Origin: Paludibacteraceae bacterium | GTDB taxonomy: Bacteria > Bacteroidota > Bacteroidia > Bacteroidales > Paludibacteraceae | Direction: 5' to 3' | Length of the DNA stretch: 64,000 nucleotides | Assembly: GCA_017962085.1 (NCBI GenBank) | Contig: JAGCWA010000053.1 | Coordinates: 1 to 64,000, forward strand | Shown: in pieces, positions 8,818-16,806 of the stretch | Layout: each line of letters begins with the position of its first letter | Position numbering within the stretch: the stretch's first letter is position 1 | Notes under the pieces: model-generated | Seen by the model: the letters and a program-made list of their open reading frames with translations, nothing else | Databases searched by the model: none | What the model was told of the DNA's origin: nothing | Position numbers and translations under genes: made by a program

Positions 8818-10047
8818 TTATTTACCCTTCACGACATATTTCTTTCCGTTCAATAAATAGACGCCACGAGGCAATTCGTCGGCAATCTTGGAGGCATCCA
8901 CGTTCTTGCGCAAGACACGTCCGTTGAGGTCCACCACCGTCACCTTCCCTTGTAGCCCCGAAGGAGAAACGCCTTGTGAAGGCAAGAGGGGAGCCATACC
9001 AGTCAAATCAGGCGAAGACATTTTGTCCAGGAGATGAGCGCCGATTTTATCAGCGATTATCCTATAGCCCGCCTCGTTCGGATGCGTTCCATCCGCAGTG
9101 TAGAGGCTAGTCCAATTCGAAGCGGTAAAGCCCATCTCATGATAAGCGTCGATAGCGTCCGCACCACATCGTTGCGCCACGTTAATCATCGTCTCCGCCA
9201 CCTCATACAGATAGAGTTCGCTTCTCGGATTACGGTAATAATCGCTGAAGGTTGTCGTGTCCTCGTACTCCAATTGACGGACAATTGGGGTAACGATTAG
9301 GATATGTAGCTTCGGATTGAGCTCATACAACGTCGATATAATAGTTCTCAACGACACCGTATAATTTTGCAATGGGCTAGTATCTTCCCATTTGCCCAAT
9401 CTCCTTGCCGCATTGTTCCAGTCGTTCGTGCCGGCGTCGATGCATACGATATCATAGTCGGTGGCCTTCGTGGTCTTGATGGTCTCCTGCACATGGTCCC
9501 ACCTCGTGCCATACTTGCTCTGGTGCGCCCAAGAGATACTGCTGTCCACCAAAGCGTAATCGCCCGTTCCCCAAGCGTTCACCAAGTTATAGACACCAAG
9601 GCCATTGAGACCAGTTCCAGGCTTCAAGGAGGCGGGGGTCAGATGGGTTCCACCCACACCCACGTTCGTGACGACGCATCCATACTCTTCCTGTAAATAA
9701 TAGGCCCACGATCTGAATTCTCCTCTCACTTTGTTGCCAACACCCTCCGCTTTGGAATCGCCGAAGACAATTACTCTTTTCCCTTCGAGTGTCGGATTCT
9801 CTTCAACCACGCCACTTTCCACGACAGTGTCGCCAAGGAGGGAATCAACTCGTTCCCCTTCCCCAATGGCCTCCATCGTATCTGAGGACGCAGGTTGTCC
9901 TTCATCGTTCAATGTCACGAGAGGTCCCGAATACGAATCCCCGTCCGCCGCATTCTCGGATTCATCATTCTGGACGACCTCGGCAAACACCACCTGCGAC
10001 GATAGCATCAAACCCAACATGATTAATAATTTTCTGAAACTACTCAT
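8818..10047 (-). CDS. secreted SGNH/GDSL hydrolase with T9SS-like tail
   Basis: A 409-residue exported esterase-type hydrolase. After a signal peptide (ending SSQVVFA) and an acidic linker, the SGNH blocks are clear: VFGDSKAEG with nucleophile Ser98, the block III Asn in GTNDW (206-210), and Asp319/His322 in DGTHPNEAG. Residues about 355-409 look like a C-terminal sorting domain of T9SS cargo (VVDLNGRVL...LPRGVYLLNGKK). The substrate may be an acetylated or acylated glycan, but that is inference. Monocistronic layout is likely. Confidence 0.85.
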   Translation of the reverse strand: MSSFRKLLIMLGLMLSSQVVFAEVVQNDESENAADGDSYSGPLVTLNDEGQPASSDTMEAIGEGERVDSLLGDTVVESGVVEENPTLEGKRVIVFGDSKAEGVGNKVRGEFRSWAYYLQEEYGCVVTNVGVGGTHLTPASLKPGTGLNGLGVYNLVNAWGTGDYALVDSSISWAHQSKYGTRWDHVQETIKTTKATDYDIVCIDAGTNDWNNAARRLGKWEDTSPLQNYTVSLRTIISTLYELNPKLHILIVTPIVRQLEYEDTTTFSDYYRNPRSELYLYEVAETMINVAQRCGADAIDAYHEMGFTASNWTSLYTADGTHPNEAGYRIIADKIGAHLLDKMSSPDLTGMAPLLPSQGVSPSGLQGKVTVVDLNGRVLRKNVDASKIADELPRGVYLLNGKKYVVKGK

Positions 10048-10126
10048 TAACGCTACACTTTAGGTTAAACAATAAATATACGTGTTATAAAACCACCACA
10101 AATAGAGACTATATCATCGGGACGTC

Positions 10127-10789
10127 CTAAAACTTGACGCCCACGCAACCAGTGATGTTGAATCCATCGACTCTGAAGCAATCCGCATCCCAATCTATCC
10201 TCCAGAATCCATCATCACTGGTTTTAACCCTGAAACCATAATAGCCTATGCTAGGACCTGCCACGAAGTGCTTGCCAAAGCAAAACAGATACTTCATGTC
10301 GATCAGATAGCCAAAGGCGCCCGTCGAGAATCGGTCCTCCATCGACTCACCCGAGCGAGCAGTATACGTCTCATACCTGTCTGAATAACGGGTATAGCCT
10401 GCGGACAAATACAATCCCAACAAACCAGGGCCAAAATAATCATGGCAACCAAGAGCCGCCCCGATATATTTCATCTCCACATCTTCAGTCGTCTTATAGA
10501 CAAGGTCATCGTCTACGGCGGAGAAACCTTTCTTCCAAACAACAAAACCCACGCAAGCGTTCTTCGTAATACATCCCAAAGCGGTGGCTTGGAGAGAATA
10601 TCCGTTCCTAAGCTGGCGCTGGAAACTGCTGAAATACTGGCTCCATGTGCTATTCAGATCTCCGAAGTTATGGGAATAGCCTCCCTCCACAAACAAAAGC
10701 GCATGGACATCCCCCTTAGCGTCCTCTGCCGAAACACCACTCGTCAAACAAGACAGCGATACCAACATCAATAACAATATCTTCCTCAT
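10127..10789 (-). CDS. secreted beta-barrel-like protein
   Basis: A 220-residue protein with a signal peptide (MRKILLLMLVSLSCLTSGVSA). Alternating hydrophobic/aromatic strands and the ending ITGCVGVKF suggest a small outer-membrane barrel. I do not recognise the family. The ATG at 10789 is preferred over one 30 bp upstream because it starts the signal peptide and because a TAnnTTTG box would lie inside the longer coding sequence. Confidence 0.65.
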   Translation of the reverse strand: MRKILLLMLVSLSCLTSGVSAEDAKGDVHALLFVEGGYSHNFGDLNSTWSQYFSSFQRQLRNGYSLQATALGCITKNACVGFVVWKKGFSAVDDDLVYKTTEDVEMKYIGAALGCHDYFGPGLLGLYLSAGYTRYSDRYETYTARSGESMEDRFSTGAFGYLIDMKYLFCFGKHFVAGPSIGYYGFRVKTSDDGFWRIDWDADCFRVDGFNITGCVGVKF

Positions 10790-10803
10790 ACTCTTTTTTT
10801 TCG

Positions 10804-10811
10804 CAAAGATA
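10804..10811 (-). promoter_or_regulatory. -7 box, minus strand
   Basis: On the minus strand this reads TATCTTTG, 14 bp before the ATG at 10789. It implies a very short leader. Confidence 0.55.
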
Positions 10812-10851
10812 AACAACAAAAAGAAGAAATGGCAACATGACTAAATAATAT

Positions 10852-10859
10852 TATCTTTG
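10852..10859 (+). promoter_or_regulatory. -7 box of the esterase gene
   Basis: TATCTTTG lies 24 bp before the esterase ATG. Together with the minus-strand box at 10804 it makes this 94-bp gap a compact divergent promoter region. Confidence 0.6.
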
Positions 10860-10883
10860 TCCATCAAGCAAACAGTTCATATA

Positions 10884-12065
10884 ATGAGGAAAATTATTCT
10901 ATTACTTTTCATATTCCACATCTTCCACCTCTCCGCTCAGGAGGCCATTTGGTGGAAGACACCTACCGTCTCCCCGGAGATATACGACAACCACATGGTG
11001 ACCTTCCGATTGGTCGCACCGCGCGCCAAGGAGGTCCTGTTGGTGGGCGACTTCCTGCCGCCCTCCTATGTCGTGAGGGATGGCATCACGACGCAGATGA
11101 CGGGGACTGCGACCCTAAGGAAGGGGGCTGATGGCGTCTGGACCTACACGACACTCCGGCCCATGGAGCCTGGCTACTACAACTACAACTTCGTCGTGGA
11201 CGGGCTTACCATCACGGACCCTTCCAATATACACATGACCCGCGACGTGGTGAAAACCAGCAGCATATTCTTCATCGAAGGGGGATGGAGTGACTACTAC
11301 AAAGACCAGGACGTCCCCCACGGGACCCTTTCCCATGTCTGGTACCATTGCGACAAAACAGAACGGAACCGAAGGCTAACGGTCTACACACCAGCCGGAT
11401 ACGAGGATGGACTGCGTTACCCGGTTCTTTACCTGCTACACGGCATGGGAGGCGACGAGGATTCCTGGGTCACCTTGGGACGCGCCGCCCAGATTTTGGA
11501 CAACCTCATCGCACAGGGGAAGGCCAAACCGATGATTGTGGTCATGACCAACAGTTACATGGACCTACAGGCAGCACCCGGCCACGGTCCGGAAGGATTC
11601 ATCAAGCCCGACCTTGAACTGTCACCCTCCTACGACGGTGTGTTCGAGGAGTCATTTCCTAGCATCATACGCTACGTGGACAAGGCATACCATACCATCC
11701 CGAGAAAGCAGTCGCGCGCGATCGCCGGCCTCTCCATGGGAGGGTTCCACGCCATGCAGATCTCCAGGGCATACCCTGACTACTTCGATTACGTCGGACT
11801 CTTCTCCGCAGCGGTGGGACATGAAGCGGGAGACATCCAGATCTACCAAAACCCCATGGAGAAGCTCCGCACACAATTTTCCAAGAAGCCCGCACTCTAC
11901 TGGATCGCCATCGGCAAGGAGGATTTCCTCTACGACGCCAATGCGGAGTATGTGCAACTACTGGAGACCAACCGATTCCGCTACGAATACTTCGAAACGG
12001 ACGGCGGCCATACTTGGTACAACTGGCGGTTCTATCTGACGGAGTTCTTACGGAGACTGTTTTAG
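10884..12065 (+). CDS. secreted esterase with N-terminal E-set domain (CE1-like)
   Basis: A 393-residue alpha/beta hydrolase of the esterase D / feruloyl-esterase type. A signal peptide (ending FHLSAQ) is followed by an early-set, glycogen-recognition-like beta domain (about 25-130), then the hydrolase core. Visible catalytic elements are the nucleophile Ser in GLSMGG (about 284), an acidic residue in the KEDFLYD segment and His in GGHTW near 376. The oxyanion-region LLHGMGG is intact. Such two-domain proteins often remove acyl groups from plant or host glycans; the actual substrate here is inference. The ATG at 10884 is preferred over the upstream TTG. Confidence 0.88.
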   Translation: MRKIILLLFIFHIFHLSAQEAIWWKTPTVSPEIYDNHMVTFRLVAPRAKEVLLVGDFLPPSYVVRDGITTQMTGTATLRKGADGVWTYTTLRPMEPGYYNYNFVVDGLTITDPSNIHMTRDVVKTSSIFFIEGGWSDYYKDQDVPHGTLSHVWYHCDKTERNRRLTVYTPAGYEDGLRYPVLYLLHGMGGDEDSWVTLGRAAQILDNLIAQGKAKPMIVVMTNSYMDLQAAPGHGPEGFIKPDLELSPSYDGVFEESFPSIIRYVDKAYHTIPRKQSRAIAGLSMGGFHAMQISRAYPDYFDYVGLFSAAVGHEAGDIQIYQNPMEKLRTQFSKKPALYWIAIGKEDFLYDANAEYVQLLETNRFRYEYFETDGGHTWYNWRFYLTEFLRRLF

Positions 12066-12087
12066 AGAGGTGGAAGAGCAAGACCGG

Positions 12088-13818
12088 CTATCTACGCTCC
12101 CTCTCCAACTGGCTGAATTCAAAGAAAACAGGCATCCGGTTGCCATTTAGGATAAACGTGGAGGTTTGGCTCTTCAGCGTGTTTTGTCCGATGCACAAGG
12201 TGTCGGCGATGACACCCGCGCGGATATCCGCCATATCCAGCAGGGAATGGAAGACAACCTCTGACGTGATGTTCTTATCCTTATTGGCGATCAGGGTTTC
12301 CACCTTCTCCGGATACTTCGCCTTATACCCGTCGGAATAGGCGACGATGAAAGGGATGTGCGCCTCATATTCCGTCACGACAAGGGAACCATGCAGAACG
12401 ACATTCCGCTCATCATCATACAGGTTCTCCCCATGGTCGGACAAATAGATCATGGACCACACAGGGCAACGGGCATTCAGTTTGCCGATAAGGGAGGAGA
12501 GGAAATAGTCCGTGTAGAGGATGGAATTATCGTAGGCATTCACCAGATACGCCACATTCTCGGACGTGATGGAGGTGAAGTCCATGCTCTTATCGAAGCT
12601 AGGCTTGTATTTATCAAACTGTTCCGGGTAGCGTTGGTTGTATCGGAAATGGCTTCCCATCGCATGGACCACCATGAAATTGGAATGTCCGCCTATCCCT
12701 AGTATCGAATCGATCGCCGGGAGCAGGTCCATGTCGTATAAGTGTTCGGTGGTGATGATCTTGCCTTGTTGGAAACTATTGTCGCAAGCGGCGATGATCC
12801 GTTCCTGATAGGGCGTGACCTCCTGGGCAGTCACCCACGACGTGCTGAAACCAGCCTCCGAGAAGGCCTCGCAAACGGACTTCTCCATGTCCGCCAACTC
12901 CGTGTTCGTCGAATTGGCGCGGGTTAGGATCAACGGCACCGAGTTGCTGGTCAGATTGGCCAACGTCACCGCATGGCTATAGGAAACGACATTGGAGTCT
13001 TGGGAAAGCAACGGGGTAGTATTCCTCCCATACCCATTCAACCCGAAGCTCTTCCACCGGGCAGTCTCCCCGATGACCAACACGACGGTCTCCCTCACCG
13101 AATCCTCCTTGGCAGTGATATTGAACGAAAAATCGGACAACCGTTTTTGCCGCTCCCTGACCTCCGCGTTTCTTTTCAGCACATCAGCGGTGGAGAGGTA
13201 GACATCGAAAGGATATATCTTGTCAAACTTTATGACGATCAAATCCTTCATATCCTCTAGGTTATCCAGGAAGGTGGTCTTTTCGCTGGTGTTTGTCAAG
13301 CGGGTTAACCGGAAGAAATAGACGCAGCCCACAAGCAAGGTGATCGGTATCGCGACGAAGAACACCCTCTGGACCTTCCGCAGGAAGAACTTCTCGTTCG
13401 GGATGAACCTGAAAAGCAGGCAATAATAGACGACCCACACCACGACGACCACCACAACGACAGAAGGCACCGAGAGCAGAAGCTCCGTCGCCTCCCCCCA
13501 GTTGGTGTTCAGGATAGTGTCGATCATCATAAAATGGGTGGTCATCCGACTAAGATACAGACTCGCTATTTCGATGGGAGCGAAGGTCAGGCTGAGAATC
13601 CCCTCCACGATAAAATAGACTTTTTTCTTCAGAAAGACCGCAGGTAAAAGCAACAGAATAAGCGAGACGGCGAGATAACCGGCCTGCTTCACGACGAAGC
13701 CCGCCAAATCCTCGGAGTAGAGCAATGTAGCTATGTTAGGTATAAAAAGGATGAATAACAACAGACCCGTCACCACGTTGGTCAGGGTAGCTTTATCTTT
13801 CAAACGACTTAAACCCAT
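12088..13818 (-). CDS. EptA-like lipid A phosphoethanolamine transferase
   Basis: A 576-residue inner-membrane enzyme of the alkaline-phosphatase superfamily. Five hydrophobic segments fill residues 1-170, as in EptA/MCR-type proteins. The periplasmic sulfatase-like domain follows, with GETARW holding the nucleophile Thr252, a middle VVHAMGSHFRYNQRYP segment and the metal-binding SDHGE near 460. These enzymes transfer phosphoethanolamine from phosphatidylethanolamine to lipid A or other surface glycans, which can reduce cationic peptide binding. It converges with the esterase gene at a 22-bp gap. Lipid A is the likely acceptor but is not proven by sequence. Confidence 0.88.
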   Translation of the reverse strand: MGLSRLKDKATLTNVVTGLLLFILFIPNIATLLYSEDLAGFVVKQAGYLAVSLILLLLPAVFLKKKVYFIVEGILSLTFAPIEIASLYLSRMTTHFMMIDTILNTNWGEATELLLSVPSVVVVVVVVWVVYYCLLFRFIPNEKFFLRKVQRVFFVAIPITLLVGCVYFFRLTRLTNTSEKTTFLDNLEDMKDLIVIKFDKIYPFDVYLSTADVLKRNAEVRERQKRLSDFSFNITAKEDSVRETVVLVIGETARWKSFGLNGYGRNTTPLLSQDSNVVSYSHAVTLANLTSNSVPLILTRANSTNTELADMEKSVCEAFSEAGFSTSWVTAQEVTPYQERIIAACDNSFQQGKIITTEHLYDMDLLPAIDSILGIGGHSNFMVVHAMGSHFRYNQRYPEQFDKYKPSFDKSMDFTSITSENVAYLVNAYDNSILYTDYFLSSLIGKLNARCPVWSMIYLSDHGENLYDDERNVVLHGSLVVTEYEAHIPFIVAYSDGYKAKYPEKVETLIANKDKNITSEVVFHSLLDMADIRAGVIADTLCIGQNTLKSQTSTFILNGNRMPVFFEFSQLERERR

Positions 13819-13905
13819 GGCATAAAGAATATAGCTATTTACAAAGGCAAAGGTACGTCTTTTATCGTCCGCACCACCCGCATCGTCCTAAAAAATAAAA
13901 CGAAC

Positions 13906-14934
13906 CTATCTCTTCCGCTTCCTCGAAGCGGAGCTGGCTCGGATCGCGTCGGCTCGCATCTTCTCCCTCATGCGCTTACACTCTTCACAATTCGATTTGA
14001 TTGAACTCTTCTGTCGTTTATTATATACCCTATGATCGCTACCATCCCTGCCAATTCCTTTTATCACATAGATCGTGTCCGCATGGGGGTTATATTCCTT
14101 CACAGCCAGCAAATGTTCATGTCCTTCCGTAAAATAGAAGGGGTAAAGTACCCCGCAGAAAGGCTCCCATGGGGCAGTGTTACGTTGCCTAATCTGATAG
14201 CACAACGAGTCGTTGACCAGGATTTGGCATTGGTGGACTTTCATGATTTCACCTCGGGGCGCGCTCTTCTTCTTCAACTGCACAGCTTTCCTCTCAAGTG
14301 CCTCTTTGCTGACCCAAGGGTAAGAGGTCGCACTTAACACAAATAGAGTGTCCGCTTGGGGATCGTACTTTTCCACGGCCAAGGTATACATCTTGCCTTC
14401 CTCAAAATTGAGGTTCTTGAACACACCGCAAAAAGGTTCCTTGCGAAGAGTCCCTTCATCCTCTTTCCTATACCCCGGACCGACTTCGTAACAGAGCGAA
14501 TCGTTGACCCTAATCTTGTACGGATAGACCTTCATGAATTGGGGCTCTGCGCTGGAGATGTGACGGTTGGCAGCTGGGGTTTTCTTCGCCTTCTGCTTCA
14601 TGAGGCGATTAAGGAGTATCTCTTGGGAAACATCCACACGGACATCAGAACTGGCCATTGTTTGGGTGACAAACATGGAGTCCGCCTCCGGGTCGTACTT
14701 TCTCACGTACACAGTATATTCATATCCTTCCCTGTACACGAAGTTGCGGAACTGCCCGCAAAAGGGTTCCCAAACGATTCGTTTATTGTTTCCTTCCCTG
14801 ACCTGATAGCACAACGAATCGTTAATCTTGACTTTATACGGATGGACTTTCATGTATTGTCCCTGGTCATCTTGCGCATAGCCGAGGCTGGCGATTGGAA
14901 GGAGAAGGAGGGATGTGGCTAGTGTTTTGAGCAT
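13906..14934 (-). CDS. secreted protein with three DUF4377-like repeats
   Basis: A 342-residue secreted protein (signal peptide MLKTLATSLLLLPIASLGYA) made of three copies of an approximately 75-residue unit. Each unit contains VNDSLCYQV-type, WEPFCG or KEPFCG, and EGYEY/KEYDPHAD elements, so two Cys recur per unit. The Cys spacing, the central Trp and the FxYxxGYxYxLxV core resemble DUF4377, a secreted domain of unknown function. A start 30 bp upstream is also possible. The gene follows a two-repeat paralogue by about 45 bp. No ligand or partner is recognised. Confidence 0.7.
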   Translation of the reverse strand: MLKTLATSLLLLPIASLGYAQDDQGQYMKVHPYKVKINDSLCYQVREGNNKRIVWEPFCGQFRNFVYREGYEYTVYVRKYDPEADSMFVTQTMASSDVRVDVSQEILLNRLMKQKAKKTPAANRHISSAEPQFMKVYPYKIRVNDSLCYEVGPGYRKEDEGTLRKEPFCGVFKNLNFEEGKMYTLAVEKYDPQADTLFVLSATSYPWVSKEALERKAVQLKKKSAPRGEIMKVHQCQILVNDSLCYQIRQRNTAPWEPFCGVLYPFYFTEGHEHLLAVKEYNPHADTIYVIKGIGRDGSDHRVYNKRQKSSIKSNCEECKRMREKMRADAIRASSASRKRKR

Positions 14935-14979
14935 AGTGTATGTATCGTTTATATTGTTTCGCATAAGACCTGCATTTTT

Positions 14980-15627
14980 CTATTCTCCGTTCGAAGCAGG
15001 GGGTGTCTGGATAGAATCATTGTTATTCGTTTGCATCCCCATACGTTTTCTGGCCTGGAGGTTCCTCAATTTATCTTCGAAGGAGGTATTCCTAGAACAC
15101 TCTTTTATCACGGACATGGTGTCCGCATGAAGATCGTATTTTTTCACAATCACCTCACGTTCATACCCCCATATAAAATAGAAGTTGTCAAGCACGCCAC
15201 AGAAAGGCTTCCAATCCTTAGAACGGCCAAAACGTGGTTTGACCTGATAGCACAGCGAGTCATTGACCATGATTTTCTCTGCATTGACCAACATATATTG
15301 GCTCTTTTTATACTGGTAATTTTTTGGAACATCATACCTTGCAACAGACTTTATCACATGTATCGTATCCGCATGAGGATTGTATTCCTTCACACACAGG
15401 GTGTATCCATATCCCTCCTCATACCAAAGGTTACTGAATTTTCCACAGAAAGGTTCCCAAGGGGTCTTGTCGCGCCTACTAAAACCCTTCCTGACCTGAT
15501 AACAGAGCGAATCGTTGACCTTGATTCTCTCGCTATGGAGCCTCATGAATTGTCCCTGTTCCTCTTGCGCAGAGCCGAGGCTGACGGTGAAGAGAATCTG
15601 CAGGATTGTTAGGAGAGATTTGCGCAT
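14980..15627 (-). CDS. secreted protein with two DUF4377-like repeats
   Basis: A 215-residue paralogue of the downstream gene. The signal peptide is MRKSLLTILQILFTVSLGSA. Two units follow with VNDSLCYQV, PWEPFCG or DWKPFCG, and KEYNPHADT or KKYDLHADT. A hydrophilic tail ends PPASNGE. The ATG at 15627 starts the signal peptide; a longer frame back to 15681 has no support. Unit number has changed between the neighbours (two versus three), which points to growth by internal duplication. Confidence 0.7.
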   Translation of the reverse strand: MRKSLLTILQILFTVSLGSAQEEQGQFMRLHSERIKVNDSLCYQVRKGFSRRDKTPWEPFCGKFSNLWYEEGYGYTLCVKEYNPHADTIHVIKSVARYDVPKNYQYKKSQYMLVNAEKIMVNDSLCYQVKPRFGRSKDWKPFCGVLDNFYFIWGYEREVIVKKYDLHADTMSVIKECSRNTSFEDKLRNLQARKRMGMQTNNNDSIQTPPASNGE

Positions 15628-15677
15628 ACGAAAACTATTATAATTGATTGGATATGAACAACATACTACAAATATAA

Positions 15678-16226
15678 TCAATAGTTCAGTAAATCACAAG
15701 GGGCGACCACCCTTTGGTCGAGGTCCATGCCTCTTTTCTTGAGGACATCCTCCATGCCTTCGATGCGATACTCACGGATCTTCCGAGGTTTGCAAAGTTC
15801 TATGCCTAATTGTGTCTTGTAGATGTCGTAGATTAGTTCCGAGCAATACCACTTGCCGTTGTCGAATTGAAAGGCAAGGTCGTATGGTTTGCCGAGGTAT
15901 TTCTTGTATTTGATTTTCACCGGTTCCTTCTTCACGCGCATCTTCTTCACCTTCCCGTCTTTCCCTCGCTTGATCCACTCCTGCAAGGGTGTCAGCTTGA
16001 CCACCTTGGAGGCTTCCAGCACATACATCTTCTTGCCCTTCTCAACCACGACACCGCAATGGGACCATTTCGAGCCGGTGGCTTTCTGAATCAATGGGGA
16101 CTGACCGCTCTTCGAAACCTGGAAGAGGATATCACCCTCCTTGTAACCCTCCTGATGACATACACAGTAGGCACCAACAACCACGGATAGAAGGAGAAGG
16201 ATTAGGATGGATAATTTCTTTTTCAT
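15678..16226 (-). CDS. YiiX/YebB-like NlpC/P60-superfamily cysteine hydrolase
   Basis: A 182-residue secreted protein with an N-terminal signal/anchor (MKKKLSILILLLLSVVVGAY). WSHCGVVV (His about 56) and WYCSELIYD (Cys about 128) are the His and Cys of the permuted NlpC/P60 papain-like fold found in YiiX-type amidases. GDILFQVS at the N-terminal side is also characteristic. Likely substrates are peptide or lipid amide bonds at the envelope; sequence does not decide. The ATG at 16226 is preferred over 16250 because it begins the signal sequence. It sits in a same-strand run with the DUF3791 and DUF4377-like genes. Confidence 0.82.
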   Translation of the reverse strand: MKKKLSILILLLLSVVVGAYCVCHQEGYKEGDILFQVSKSGQSPLIQKATGSKWSHCGVVVEKGKKMYVLEASKVVKLTPLQEWIKRGKDGKVKKMRVKKEPVKIKYKKYLGKPYDLAFQFDNGKWYCSELIYDIYKTQLGIELCKPRKIREYRIEGMEDVLKKRGMDLDQRVVAPCDLLNY

Positions 16227-16253
16227 GGTGGGTATATGGGGAAAAACCAATGC

Positions 16254-16457
16254 CTATCTACCCGCAATCTCCGCTTTTATATCATTGACGATATAAGTAT
16301 CGGACATGATTTGGTAGCCATATTTGGGGTCATGCATCTGCTCCCCCACCTTAGAGCGATAAAACAGCAACATTGCCCGTTTAGGGGAGATGTCTAACTC
16401 ATCGGCCAATTGGAGGATGACACGAGCTATCTTGTAGTATAGAATATAATCTTTCAT
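16254..16457 (-). CDS. DUF3791-like small protein A
   Basis: A 67-residue protein. A helical N-terminal half (IARVILQLADELDISPKRA) is followed by an LLFYRSKVGEQM segment and a closing YIVNDIKAE. This matches one of the two DUF3791 subtypes that I recall as usually encoded in pairs, frequently beside a DUF3990 ADP-ribosyltransferase-like protein. Here its partner is the gene directly upstream, 31 bp away. No DUF3990 gene is seen. An antitoxin-type role is inference. Confidence 0.65.
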   Translation of the reverse strand: MKDYILYYKIARVILQLADELDISPKRAMLLFYRSKVGEQMHDPKYGYQIMSDTYIVNDIKAEIAGR

Positions 16458-16488
16458 GCTTTTCGTATGTATAAATCATGATAACTGA

Positions 16489-16740
16489 TTATGATTCCTT
16501 GACAGACTCATTCGCCTCATAGTTTTGCAAGGTTTCAATAATATCATCCGCCACGTATTCCACGCTCTGCGTGTGCAACACATCATAGAAACGGATCAAA
16601 CGTCCGTCGATGAGATCCTGACGTTCCAATCGCTCCACAAGTTCGGAAGGCGAGATGCCCATTTTGCGGGCAGCCGCTTCAATAACAAAGACCATATAAC
16701 GCATCTGGTCGCCTTCGGGTGTTCTTGCCTGTCCTTCCAT
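16489..16740 (-). CDS. DUF3791-like small protein B
   Basis: An 83-residue protein with MRYMVFVIEAAARKMGIS, FYDVLHTQ and YVADDIIETL, the signature of the canonical DUF3791 type. The ATG at 16740 is preferred over an in-frame TTG at 16749. Together with the next gene it forms a DUF3791 pair, 66 bp downstream of ileS and separated from it by a hairpin terminator. The function of the family is not established; its association with ADP-ribosyltransferase-like toxins suggests a neutralising or scaffold role. Confidence 0.7.
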   Translation of the reverse strand: MEGQARTPEGDQMRYMVFVIEAAARKMGISPSELVERLERQDLIDGRLIRFYDVLHTQSVEYVADDIIETLQNYEANESVKES

Positions 16741-16758
16741 GCTTCGCAATTTTTACAA

Positions 16759-16786
16759 GGGCGAACCATTAAGCAATGATTCGCCC
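16759..16786 (-). terminator. hairpin terminator after ileS
   Basis: On the minus strand a 12-bp stem, GGGCGAATCATT with AATGGTTCGCCC (one G-T wobble, loop GCTT), is followed by a short weak T run. It separates ileS from the DUF3791 pair. Confidence 0.65.
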
Positions 16787-16806
16787 CCCATATTTAACAT
16801 TCAAGC

